Source: JAUZPB01 sp037140715 (GTDB taxonomy: Bacteria > Bacteroidota > Ignavibacteria > Ignavibacteriales > SURF-24). From it: a DNA stretch of 43,911 nucleotides. Made by a program: the position numbers and the translations under genes. The stretch is from contig JBAXDX010000014.1 of assembly GCA_037140715.1 (NCBI GenBank), forward strand, positions 1 to 43,911, written 5' to 3'. Below, in pieces: positions 18,185-26,191 of this stretch. The notes beneath the pieces are model-generated. The model did no database searches. It saw only the letters and a program-made list of their open reading frames with translations, and was not told where the DNA came from. Numbering within the stretch: the first letter of the stretch is position 1; each line of letters starts with the position of its first letter.

Positions 18185-19058
18185 ACTAAACCTTTATATT
18201 TTGGAATTATGATATAGTTCTAACATTCTCCGGCTAGTTGTAAGTTCTCCGGTTAGTCGTATTTTTTAATTGAGCTAATGAAAGATAATAATTTTCAGGA
18301 CAACTTCCGAAAAAATAAACATCGCGGTGTAACAATTAAATTATTGGCTGGCTCTTCGGGCATATCACGGGACTCCCGCGAAATCTATATGTGTTTTACT
18401 TTGCCTTTACCTCTGCCTTATACCCCGCGTATGCCTGCCGTCATAATCCATTGCACGCCGTCATTTTCCATTTCTTGAAATTCAAAATCCATTTCTTTCC
18501 GTTATTTCTCATTTCCTGGAATTATAATCCATTGCACAGCATCATTTCTTATTGTGAGACACAATAATTCATTGCCTGACATGACATGCTGTTTTTTGTC
18601 TGAATTATCCCTCCGGCTGTGGAATCATAGTTAATCATTTAATCATAAAAATCATGGTTCTGACAATTTCAGCCACTACAGGTAAATTGTCAGAACTGTG
18701 ATTCGTTTTTTTTTTGATTAATATGACAGCACATAACAATCTGAAATAAATCCCCGCTTAGAAAAGAAGAATAACTACAAGAAGCAGCTCTGCCCTTATC
18801 CGGGTAGTGTAAATATTTAAGTCTGTTTTATCTCACAATCAGGTTAATGACTGTGCCCCGGACCGTGAAGTAAAGTAATTACTTCGGCTTAGTGTAGCCT
18901 TTCATTAAAAAATCATGTAAATTAGGCAGTCAAAAAATAGAAAATAGATAAATACGGCAGATTTTCCGCATCTTTCCATTTGGGTAATTCAAAAGTTACT
19001 AATATTATGAGCGTAGAAAAATTCTAAATTGCCTTATTTTGAATCATAAAGGAAAGGT
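18185..19058. other. Gene-free region between divergent kinase and tgt genes
   Basis: No credible gene is seen in about 870 bases. TTCTCCGG(C/T)TAGT is repeated in tandem near 18226-18258. Short imperfect repeats with ATAATCCATTGCAC occur near 18443 and 18520. Copy C of the dispersed palindromic repeat is at 18632-18705. The final 40 bases form the tgt leader with GGAAAGG ahead of its TTG start. Confidence 0.5.
18632..18705. repeat. Dispersed palindromic repeat, copy C (facing ends)
   Basis: AATCATGGTTCTGACAATTT (18650-18669) and AAATTGTCAGAACTGTGATT (18684-18703) are inverted 20-mers matching at all but two positions, 14 bases apart. In copies A and B the same sequences are outer ends; here they face each other, as if the right end of one unit abuts the left end of the next. 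The upstream GAATCATAGTTAATCAT matches the inner core. A run of T follows at 18706-18714. Confidence 0.65.
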
Positions 19059-20210
19059 TTGCTCAAGTTTCAGGTTTCTCATAAAGATATATCTTCAAAA
19101 GCCAGGGCCGGAAAGATTGAGACCGCGCATGGAATAATAGAAACCCCGATTTTTATGCCCGTTGGTACTCAGGGAACAGTAAAGGCTGTTAACCAGTATT
19201 ATCTTAAGACTGACGTCAAAGCTCAGATTATTCTTTCTAATACTTATCATCTTTATCTAAGACCCGGCCCGGAGATACTTGAAAAAGCGGGGGGACTCCA
19301 TAAGTTTATTAACTGGGAAGGACCCATACTTACCGACAGTGGTGGCTATCAGGTTTATAGTCTGTCGGAATTAAGGAAAATGAGAACCGGAGGAGTCGAG
19401 TTCCGTTCGCATCTTGACGGTTCCAGACATTTATTTACGCCTGAAAAAGTTATAGGCATTGAACGAAGCATCGGCTCGGATATTATGATGCCGCTGGATG
19501 AATGCACTCCTTTTCCCTGCGATTATGCTTATGCCGCGAAATCACAGAAGCTGACAACGCGCTGGGCTTTACTTAATAAGGAAGCATTCGAAAACAGCGT
19601 GCCTTTATATGGTTTTGAACAGTATCTTTATGGTATTATTCAGGGAAGTATTTATAAGGATTTAAGGGAAAAATCAGCACGCGAGCTTGTGGATATGGAT
19701 TTTGACGGTTACTCAATTGGCGGACTGGCAGTTGGCGAACCCGCTGAAGTCATGTATGATATAGTTGATTTTACAACTGATTTTATTCCTGAGACAAAAC
19801 CCCGTTACCTGATGGGCGTAGGTCGTCCGGAGAATATACTTGAAGCTGTCGCAAGAGGCGTTGATATGTTTGACTGTGTAATGCCAACGCGCAATGCCAG
19901 GAACGCTTATTTGTTTACTTTTAATGGCATTTTGTCAATGCGCAACGCATGTTATAAGGATGATTTTACTCCGCCTGATGCTGAGTGCGATTGTTATCTT
20001 TGTTCAAATTTTACGCGGGCATATCTCAGGCATCTTTTTATTGCAAAGGAAATTCTTGCTCTTGAACTGGCAAGCATACATAATCTTCATTTTTATTTAA
20101 GGCTGGTCCGTCAGGCCAGAGAAAAGATAATAGACGGAAGTTTTAATCAGTGGAAAAACAAAATAGTAAAGGTTCTATCAATAAACATTAATTCAATTAA
20201 GGAGGTTTAG
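19059..20210 (+). CDS. tgt: tRNA-guanine (queuine) transglycosylase
   Basis: Tgt swaps the guanine at position 34 of the GUN-anticodon tRNAs for preQ1, the committing step of queuosine insertion in bacteria. The 383-residue protein has TDSGGYQVYSLS with the catalytic aspartate, GGVEFRSHLDGS, the substrate loop GIIQGSIYKDLR, and VDMFDCVMPTRNARNA with the nucleophilic aspartate. The zinc ligands C310, C312, C315 and H341 sit at the family spacing (C-x-C-x2-C-x25-H). The start is TTG 19059, preceded by GGAAAGG. yajC begins immediately after the stop codon, preceded by AAGGAGG, so tgt-yajC-ribBA is read as one operon. Confidence 0.97.
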   Translation: MLKFQVSHKDISSKARAGKIETAHGIIETPIFMPVGTQGTVKAVNQYYLKTDVKAQIILSNTYHLYLRPGPEILEKAGGLHKFINWEGPILTDSGGYQVYSLSELRKMRTGGVEFRSHLDGSRHLFTPEKVIGIERSIGSDIMMPLDECTPFPCDYAYAAKSQKLTTRWALLNKEAFENSVPLYGFEQYLYGIIQGSIYKDLREKSARELVDMDFDGYSIGGLAVGEPAEVMYDIVDFTTDFIPETKPRYLMGVGRPENILEAVARGVDMFDCVMPTRNARNAYLFTFNGILSMRNACYKDDFTPPDAECDCYLCSNFTRAYLRHLFIAKEILALELASIHNLHFYLRLVRQAREKIIDGSFNQWKNKIVKVLSININSIKEV

Positions 20211-20513
20211 GTGAATTTGTTAATAGCAATGGCTCCGCAAAATCAACAGGGTGGCAGCAGTTTAATGAGTACTTTCATAATGTTCGGTGCTATATTTGCG
20301 ATTTTTTATTTTATGATTATCAGACCACAGCAGAAGAAGGCAAAAGAAAGAGAACAACTTCTGTCTAATATAGAGAAGGGGAATAAGGTTATTACAAGCG
20401 GCGGAATTCATGGCACAATTGAAGGACTTGAAGAAAAGACATGCCTAATTAAGGTAAGCGACAATGTAAAAATTAAGATTGAACGTTCCGCGATAGCAAC
20501 GGTAGTAAAATAA
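20211..20513 (+). CDS. yajC: Preprotein translocase subunit YajC
   Basis: YajC is the small membrane partner of SecDF in the Sec translocon. The 100-residue protein has one N-terminal membrane helix (about residues 21-39, TFIMFGAIFAIFYFMIIRPQ) followed at once by the diagnostic RPQQKK and a basic cytoplasmic domain with NIEKGNKVITSGGIHGTI. It starts at GTG 20211 with one of the clearest Shine-Dalgarno sequences in the window, AAGGAGG at 20199-20205. The position directly after tgt is a classical gene order. secD and secF are not adjacent; ribBA follows after 24 nt. Confidence 0.95.
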   Translation: MNLLIAMAPQNQQGGSSLMSTFIMFGAIFAIFYFMIIRPQQKKAKEREQLLSNIEKGNKVITSGGIHGTIEGLEEKTCLIKVSDNVKIKIERSAIATVVK

Positions 20514-20537
20514 TCAGAAAGCAAAGGTATAATTAAA

Positions 20538-21749
20538 ATGTTCTGTTCAATTGAAGAAGCCATTGATGAAATAAAGAATGGCAGGGTAATAATAGTTGTC
20601 GATGATGAAGACAGGGAGAATGAAGGCGACTTTGTCTGCGCGGCTGAGTTTATTACGCCTGAGATTGTCAACTTTATGGCAAAGTATGGGCGCGGTATGA
20701 TTTGTACTCCGATGTCAGGCAATAAGCTTGATGCTCTCGGTCTTCAGCTTATGGTGGACTCGAATACAGCATTGCATGGAACACAGTTTACTGTTACAGT
20801 CGATGCCGTTGAAGGAACTACAACAGGAATTTCAGCTTCAGACCGCTCTGTTACTATCAAAAAGCTTTCGGATGAAAAGTCAACATTTAACGATTTTGCC
20901 AGACCAGGGCATATATTTCCTCTCAGGGCTTATGATGAAGGTGTATTAAGGCGCGCCGGTCATACTGAAGCGGTTATTGATATTTGCAAGATAGCAAAAC
21001 TTAGTCCTGTCGGCGTTCTTTGTGAAATACTTAACGATGATGGAACTATGGCGCGCGTGCCTGATCTGGAGAAGGTCGCGCTGGAGTATAATCTCAAAAT
21101 TATGACGGTAAGCGACTTAATTAAGTATCGCATAATGAAAGATAAGCTGGTGGAAAGGGATACGGACATTAATTTTCCAATGAAGAAGGGAGCTTTCCGT
21201 TTGTACGCTTATCGTGGTCTTATAGATAACAAAGAGCACATAGCTCTCGTAAAAGGGGATATTGATCCGGAAAAACCGGCATTGGTAAGGGTGCATTCGG
21301 AATGTCTTACCGGCGATGTCTTCCAGTCAATGCGTTGCGACTGCCACGACCAGCTTTATGCGGCTCTCGATAAGATAGAAGCTGAAGGCAACGGCGTACT
21401 TGTTTATATGAGACAGGAAGGCCGCGGTATCGGTCTGCTTAATAAAATCAAGGCTTATGCGCTTCAGGATCAGGGACGGGATACCGTTCAGGCTAACGAA
21501 GAGCTTGGTTTCAATGCCGATCTGCGCGACTATGGCATTGGCGCTCAAATCCTGCTCGATCTCGGTGTTCGGAAGATGCGCCTGCTTACAAATAATCCCA
21601 AAAAGATTATCGGTCTTAAAGGATATGGTCTTGAGGTTGTTGACAGAGTGCCACTTGAGATCACGCCGAATGAGAAGAACCATAAATATCTTCTTACAAA
21701 GCGCGATAAGATGGGTCATTTAATTATGATGAGCAAAGAAAAAAGCTAA
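20538..21749 (+). CDS. ribBA: Bifunctional DHBP synthase / GTP cyclohydrolase II
   Basis: This fusion feeds riboflavin synthesis from both precursors. The N-terminal RibB half (about 1-200) makes 3,4-dihydroxy-2-butanone-4-phosphate from ribulose-5-phosphate and shows the acidic metal motif DDEDRENEGDF, plus RPGHIFPL and HTEA. The C-terminal RibA half (about 205-403) opens GTP: zinc cysteines C256, C267 and C269 in SECLTGDVFQSMRCDCHD, then YMRQEGRGIGL and RLLTNNPKK. All key residues are intact and the length of 403 is normal. It lies 24 nt after yajC, ends the operon, and is followed by a strong terminator. ribD-ribE are about 17 kb away, so supply of the pathway is split over two loci. Confidence 0.98.
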   Translation: MFCSIEEAIDEIKNGRVIIVVDDEDRENEGDFVCAAEFITPEIVNFMAKYGRGMICTPMSGNKLDALGLQLMVDSNTALHGTQFTVTVDAVEGTTTGISASDRSVTIKKLSDEKSTFNDFARPGHIFPLRAYDEGVLRRAGHTEAVIDICKIAKLSPVGVLCEILNDDGTMARVPDLEKVALEYNLKIMTVSDLIKYRIMKDKLVERDTDINFPMKKGAFRLYAYRGLIDNKEHIALVKGDIDPEKPALVRVHSECLTGDVFQSMRCDCHDQLYAALDKIEAEGNGVLVYMRQEGRGIGLLNKIKAYALQDQGRDTVQANEELGFNADLRDYGIGAQILLDLGVRKMRLLTNNPKKIIGLKGYGLEVVDRVPLEITPNEKNHKYLLTKRDKMGHLIMMSKEKS

Positions 21750-21754
21750 ATATT

Positions 21755-21784
21755 AAAGAGACTTATATGAGTCTCTTTTTTTTT
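21755..21784 (+). terminator. Intrinsic terminator after ribBA
   Basis: AAAGAGACT (21755-21763) pairs perfectly with AGTCTCTTT (21770-21778) around the loop TATATG, and the T-run continues to 21784. This is the clearest intrinsic terminator in the window and closes the tgt-yajC-ribBA transcript. Confidence 0.9.
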
Positions 21785-21791
21785 ATATTTG
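21784..21791 (+). promoter_or_regulatory. Probable -7 promoter box upstream of the agmatinase gene
   Basis: TATATTTG fits the Bacteroidota housekeeping -7 consensus TAnnTTTG and starts right at the end of the ribBA terminator, about 90 nt before the next ATG. No good -33 TTTG lies at the expected distance, so this rests on one box only. Confidence 0.35.
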
Positions 21792-21881
21792 CGCTGTCGA
21801 TTTCTTTTTGAGAAATGAACGAAGCTGATAACAGGACTGTACTGAGTCGGCTTTCTTAACAAATAAAATGGAATTTACCCG

Positions 21882-22766
21882 ATGAAAACCCTTGGAATAT
21901 CTAAAAACTACCTTGCCATTGAAAAGGAATTCTCTTCATATAAAACTTCGCAGATTGCGGTTCTCTCCGCGCCTTTTGAAAAAACAGTAAGCTATGGACA
22001 CGGCACTAAGAACGGCCCGAAGGGAATTCTTAAAGCATCGCATTATGTCGAGTTCTATGACGAGGAAACCGGGCGCGAACTGGTATTTGAAAAAGGCATC
22101 TGCACGCTTACTCCTCTGAACTTCAGTAAAATGAGCATAGAAAAATCATTTTCGCTTATCTATGATAAAGTTAAAAAGCTTATAGAAGATGGAAAGTTTG
22201 TTGTAACTCTTGGCGGCGAGCATTCAGTTTCCATTGCTCCTGTCAAAGCGCACCTCGAAAAGTTTACGAACCTCTCAATCCTTCAGTTCGATGCTCATTC
22301 TGATTTAAGAGACAGCTATGAAGGCTCGGCGCATTCTCATGCTTCAGTTATGGCAAGGGTTGCGGAACTGACAAAGGATATTGTTCAGGTTGGAATAAGG
22401 GCGCAATGTGCCGATGAAGCTAAGTTTATTAAGGAAAATAATATTAATACATTTTATATGCGGGATATCAGATCAGGGAAGCATGGAAAGGAATGGGAGA
22501 ACAGCGTTGTTAAAACGCTTAAAGAAAATGTATATATTACATTCGATGTCGATGCTTTCGATCCCTCCTTTATGCCTTCAACGGGCACGCCGGAGCCTGG
22601 CGGTTTATTCTGGGATGAAACAATGAATCTGCTTAAAAAGGCCGGTCAGACAAAAAATATTGTCGGCTTTGATATTGTCGAGCTTGCTCCGGTGAAAGGT
22701 AATACATCTTCCGACTTTGTCGTGGCAAAACTGATATATAAAATTCTTAATTACTCGTTTAAATAA
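21882..22766 (+). CDS. speB: Agmatinase/arginase-family ureohydrolase
   Basis: Members hydrolyse a guanidino group with a pair of manganese ions; agmatinase gives putrescine and urea. The three metal motifs are complete: TLGGEHSVS (histidine ligand), QFDAHSDLRDSYEG with SAHSHAS, and TFDVDAFDPSFMPSTGTPEPGG. The length, 294 residues, fits. PSTGTPEPGGL and the missing arginine-specific loop favour agmatinase over arginase, but substrate is hard to fix in this family, so guanidinobutyrase or another ureohydrolase is possible. It has its own leader after the ribBA terminator. The NfeD-type gene begins 30 nt later. No arginine decarboxylase is in the window. Confidence 0.85.
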   Translation: MKTLGISKNYLAIEKEFSSYKTSQIAVLSAPFEKTVSYGHGTKNGPKGILKASHYVEFYDEETGRELVFEKGICTLTPLNFSKMSIEKSFSLIYDKVKKLIEDGKFVVTLGGEHSVSIAPVKAHLEKFTNLSILQFDAHSDLRDSYEGSAHSHASVMARVAELTKDIVQVGIRAQCADEAKFIKENNINTFYMRDIRSGKHGKEWENSVVKTLKENVYITFDVDAFDPSFMPSTGTPEPGGLFWDETMNLLKKAGQTKNIVGFDIVELAPVKGNTSSDFVVAKLIYKILNYSFK

Positions 22767-22796
22767 GTACATAAAAGACTATCCGAGGACAAAGTT

Positions 22797-24125
22797 GTGA
22801 AACAAACATTATTTCTTCTGCTTGCTTTTGCCGGTTTATTATTTGCAAAGGAAAAGAAAGTATATCTGGCTTCAATAGAAGGTGAGATTAATCCCGGACT
22901 TACACCTTATGTCAGCCGAGTTATTTCAGATGCTGAAAAAGCTTCTGCTGACGCAGTTATTTTCAGAATCAATACATTTGGCGGAAGGGTTGATGCCGCT
23001 ACTCAGATTAAAGATGCAATACTCAACAGTAAAATAAAGACCATAGCTTACATAGATAAGCGTGCCATATCGGCAGGAGCTTTGATAGCCCTGTCATGTG
23101 AAAAAATTGCTATGGTTCCCGGTGCGTCTATTGGCGCTTCGACAGTCGTAGATGAATCCGGTAAAAAACAGTCGGAAAAATATCAGTCTTACATGCGCTC
23201 TGAAATGCGCTCAACAGCCGAAAGAAATGGTCGCCGTGCTGATATTGCCGAGGGAATGGTAGATGAAAGAATAATTATCGAGGGACTTGTCGATGGAACT
23301 AAGTTAATTACGCTTACTTCCGCCGAAGCGAGAAAATATAACATTGCCGATACGGTAGTCAGCTCAAAAGAGGATTTGCTAAAGGCTTTCGGACTTAACG
23401 GAGCAGTAATTGTTGAAGCTTCATCAAACCGGGTGGAAGATTTCGTAAGATTTCTCAATAATCCGGTTGTGTCTTCGCTACTTATTATGATTGGTTTAGT
23501 CGGGTTGTTTGTGGAAATTAAAACTCCCGGTGCGGTATTCCCCGGGTTAATAGCTGCAATAGCGCTTATCTTATTCTTCGGTTCAGGGTATATTCTTCAG
23601 TTAGCGTCTGTTGTTGATATTGTAATGTTTATAGCCGGAGTCGTGCTTCTGTTGCTGGAGATATTTGTTATTCCCGGCTTTGGAATAGCTGGTATTCTTG
23701 GCATTGTGCTTATGATTTCAGGGTTGTTTTTATCTCTTATAAATAATCAGAGTCTTACAGACTCCTCAATTCTCAACGCTGCCTTATATCAGCTCGCAGG
23801 CTCATTCGTAGCCGGCGGAGTGCTTATTTATCTTCTTTTGAAGATACTGCCAAAGACAAATACATTTAGCCATTTGATATTACAGCAGTCGGAAACTCTT
23901 TCCGAAGGATTCATTTCGAACCCGTCCTTTCAGGATTTAAACGGAAAGACCGGACTTGCGCTTTCAGTTCTAAGACCTGCAGGTGTTGCCGTTTTTAATG
24001 ACAGAAGAATTGATGTGGTTTCAGAAGGAGGCTATATTGAGCAGGGGAAAGAGATTACCGTCATAAATGTTATTGGTTCAAGAGTTATTGTAAGGGAAAA
24101 GAAAACAAAGAATTTTCCTGATTAA
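22797..24125 (+). CDS. NfeD-family membrane-bound ClpP-class serine protease
   Basis: A signal peptide (residues 1-17) leads into a ClpP-like serine protease domain. FRINTFGGRVDAATQIKDAI is the start of the substrate groove, S92 in KRAISAGALIALS is the probable nucleophile, and K128 in the EKYQSYMRSEMR segment is the likely general base of the Ser-Lys dyad. Four or five membrane helices (about 225-350) follow, and the C-terminal NfeD OB-fold domain ends in GSRVIVREK. This is the long NfeD1b architecture, 442 residues. Partners are usually SPFH/stomatin proteins, but none is adjacent here. It starts at GTG 22797, 30 nt after the agmatinase-family gene. It probably acts in membrane quality control. 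Confidence 0.9.
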   Translation: MKQTLFLLLAFAGLLFAKEKKVYLASIEGEINPGLTPYVSRVISDAEKASADAVIFRINTFGGRVDAATQIKDAILNSKIKTIAYIDKRAISAGALIALSCEKIAMVPGASIGASTVVDESGKKQSEKYQSYMRSEMRSTAERNGRRADIAEGMVDERIIIEGLVDGTKLITLTSAEARKYNIADTVVSSKEDLLKAFGLNGAVIVEASSNRVEDFVRFLNNPVVSSLLIMIGLVGLFVEIKTPGAVFPGLIAAIALILFFGSGYILQLASVVDIVMFIAGVVLLLLEIFVIPGFGIAGILGIVLMISGLFLSLINNQSLTDSSILNAALYQLAGSFVAGGVLIYLLLKILPKTNTFSHLILQQSETLSEGFISNPSFQDLNGKTGLALSVLRPAGVAVFNDRRIDVVSEGGYIEQGKEITVINVIGSRVIVREKKTKNFPD

Positions 24126-24179
24126 TCCTTTGGCGTTCCTTTATTTATTGAAGAACAAAAATACAATAACTTTATTTTG

Positions 24180-24253
24180 TACACCCGGAAGGATTCGAAC
24201 CCTCAACCTTTTGATCCGTAGTCAAACGCTCTATCCAGTTGAGCTACGGGTGC
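24180..24253 (-). tRNA. tRNA-Arg (anticodon ACG)
   Basis: Read on the minus strand, the 74-nt sequence begins GCACCCGTAGCTCAACTGGA and folds as a tRNA. The acceptor arms are GCACCCG and CGGGTGT (one G-U pair). The D-loop has AACTGGATAG and the anticodon stem-loop is TTTGA-CTACGGA-TCAAA. The T-arm is GAGGG-TTCGAAT-CCTTC. The anticodon ACG reads CGN arginine codons after inosine modification. CCA is not encoded. Confidence 0.97.
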
Positions 24254-24313
24254 ATTTTCTCAAAGACAAAGATAATAATTAAAGCTCTTATTTACAACTT
24301 TTATTAAACACTA

Positions 24314-24352
24314 AAATTGTAGTCTGAATATTCTTCAGACTGGATACAATTT
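24314..24352 (-). terminator. Hairpin after the DNA methyltransferase gene
   Basis: AGTCTGAA (24321-24328) and TTCAGACT (24334-24341) are perfect arms. The outer AAATTGTA and TACAATTT extend the stem past a small bulge. In the minus-strand direction the stem follows the methyltransferase stop codon and is followed by TTTTAG, which suits a weak intrinsic terminator between that gene and the tRNA. Confidence 0.55.
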
Positions 24353-25380
24353 CAGAGGAATCTTTCAGATTTATCAAATTCATTATCTAATAGTTCGTGA
24401 GCGGTGCTTTTGGAATGTTTTTTCTGTAATCCAAGAGTGTTTCTTTCCCAAAATATACCGTTTTCATATCCCTGAACAGACTTATCAAATTCAGCAATTT
24501 CCAGTCTTCTTTCGGTTAAACAACTATACTCTAAATTTTTCTCAACCCCAAAGAAGTTTCTGTTCAATTTCTTTGCTACGACAGAAGTTGTTCCAGAGCC
24601 TAAAAACGGATCAAATATTACATCGCCGACATCAGAACCCGACAAAATTATTTTAGCCAGTAGTTTTTCGGGTTTTTGCGTCGGATGATCAGTATTCTCA
24701 GGCATAGACCAATAAGGAACTGTCAGGTCAGTCCAGATATTAGACGGGTGAGTTAACCTGAAATTGCCGGCTTCCGTCTCTTCCCAGTCTTTAGGTTTTC
24801 CATCAATCTTATAAGGTGCAATTACTTTCCTTTTTTCTTTTACGCGATCAACATAAAACTTATAGTCCGATGATTTTGTGCAGAACCAAATATCTTCAGA
24901 TGAATTTTTCCAGTTACTTTTAGCTCCTCTTCCTTTTTCCCGTTGCCAGGTAATCCTGTTTACAATATTGAAATATTTACCGGCTACTATATGAATTGAC
25001 GTTGAAGAATGATAATCCCCGCAAATATATATAGAAGAATTTTCTTTAAGCAACGGTACAATTTTACTCAGCCATGAATCTATATACTCGGAATATGCGT
25101 CAATGGATATTTTACTAAATTTATGTCCGTTGAAATCTTTTGACATATTATAAGGAGGATCGACAAAAAGTAAATCAACTGAATTACGGGGGATATAGTC
25201 AAGAACTTCAAAAAGATCCTGATGAATGGTTTTTCCAAGAACTGTATTTAAATCGACATAATTATGTACCTGTATTAATTTACCGGATAATCTGTTAATT
25301 TCTTCATTTGTTAAAGTTATTGTTTTATTAAGCAATGATCTGGTTTTTCCCATAATCCCATATTGTATTATTTTGTACAA
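24352..25380 (-). CDS. Orphan DNA N6-adenine/N4-cytosine methyltransferase, beta class
   Basis: This enzyme transfers a methyl group from S-adenosylmethionine to an exocyclic amino group of a DNA base. The catalytic motif IV, DPPYN, is at residues 74-78 and the SAM-binding motif FDPFLGSGTTSVVAKKLNRN comes near the C terminus. The order catalytic motif, target region, SAM motif defines the beta class. THPSNIWTDL and the HPTQKPEKLLAKII segment are also typical. No restriction nuclease or specificity subunit is adjacent, so it is an orphan. The track start is a TTG at 25380; M10 (25353, M-G-K-T-R) is at least as likely. It sits directly beside tRNA-Arg, a common insertion target, and may be acquired. 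The recognition site is unknown. Confidence 0.9.
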   Translation of the reverse strand: MYKIIQYGIMGKTRSLLNKTITLTNEEINRLSGKLIQVHNYVDLNTVLGKTIHQDLFEVLDYIPRNSVDLLFVDPPYNMSKDFNGHKFSKISIDAYSEYIDSWLSKIVPLLKENSSIYICGDYHSSTSIHIVAGKYFNIVNRITWQREKGRGAKSNWKNSSEDIWFCTKSSDYKFYVDRVKEKRKVIAPYKIDGKPKDWEETEAGNFRLTHPSNIWTDLTVPYWSMPENTDHPTQKPEKLLAKIILSGSDVGDVIFDPFLGSGTTSVVAKKLNRNFFGVEKNLEYSCLTERRLEIAEFDKSVQGYENGIFWERNTLGLQKKHSKSTAHELLDNEFDKSERFL

Positions 25381-25681
25381 TAATACTAATTTATAAAATC
25401 AGCTCCAACATATTTGAGAAGGTGTATTATAGCTATGGGATGAAATTATTTCAAAAAATATCATTAAGAGTATTCTTTGACTCTTTTAGTGTATTTTGTG
25501 GAGTCTGAGGAACCGGGCGGGGCTGTCGCTATTATAATTTTATTACGCTGTGAAGTTTAATAAAAATCAAGTTGATTTTTTACCTAACTTAAAGCTAAAT
25601 TCACTCTGCCTTTCAAAATATTTTAATTGAAAGACAATCTGAAATGATTATATCAATCAATTAAACAATGTCTGGATATTT
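25381..25681. other. Intergenic region between divergent methyltransferase and dut
   Basis: About 300 AT-rich bases carry no gene. One inverted repeat is visible: AAGAGT (25466-25471) and ACTCTT (25480-25485) around ATTCTTTG. Both divergent promoters presumably lie here, but I find no clean match to the TAnnTTTG box. Confidence 0.4.
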
Positions 25682-26137
25682 ATGGAAAAACCGGTTCAAC
25701 TTAAAATTAAGCGCGTTTCCTCTGAATTTAACGATATACCTCTGCCTCAATATGCCACTTCCGGCAGTTCCGGTCTTGATCTGCGGGCTACGGTTAATGA
25801 TGATTTTATAATCAAAAGCGGAAAGACTGCCCTTGTTCCTACTAATTTATCGGTTGAAATTCCATTTGGATTTGAGTTGCAGGTGCGTCCGAGAAGCGGA
25901 CTTGCCGTTAAACATGGCATCGGGTTACTGAATTCTCCGGGAACTATTGATTCTGATTACAGGGGCGAGATTAAAATTATTTTATTTAATTTTGGCGAAG
26001 AGGATTTTACGATTAAAAGAGGCGACAGGATAGCACAGATGATATTATCAAAGGTTTATCTGACCGAGCTGATTGAAACTGATGACCTTCAGGAAAGTAA
26101 GCGCGGTTCGGGCGGGTTTGGACATTCGGGAGTTTAG
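25682..26137 (+). CDS. dut: Deoxyuridine 5'-triphosphate nucleotidohydrolase
   Basis: Dut hydrolyses dUTP to dUMP and pyrophosphate, keeping uracil out of DNA and supplying thymidylate synthesis. All five motifs of the trimeric family can be read: SSGLDLRA (1), RPRSGLAVKHGI (2), NSPGTIDSDYRGEI (3) with the catalytic aspartate, RGDRIAQMI (4), and the glycine-rich tail RGSGGFGHSG (5), which closes over the active site of the neighbouring subunit. At 151 residues it is full length. dnaE follows after 54 nt on the same strand, so a shared transcript for replication functions is plausible. Confidence 0.97.
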   Translation: MEKPVQLKIKRVSSEFNDIPLPQYATSGSSGLDLRATVNDDFIIKSGKTALVPTNLSVEIPFGFELQVRPRSGLAVKHGIGLLNSPGTIDSDYRGEIKIILFNFGEEDFTIKRGDRIAQMILSKVYLTELIETDDLQESKRGSGGFGHSGV

Positions 26138-26191
26138 ATTAGTAAGAATACGAAACGAAGATTTAAGATAGAAAAGAAGAAGAAAATATAG

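Noticed and set aside
18278..18478. 66-codon plus-strand frame between the histidine kinase and tgt
   Set aside because: No Shine-Dalgarno, low-complexity C-terminal half made of short repeats, and no recognisable motif; it lies in repeat-rich intergenic DNA.
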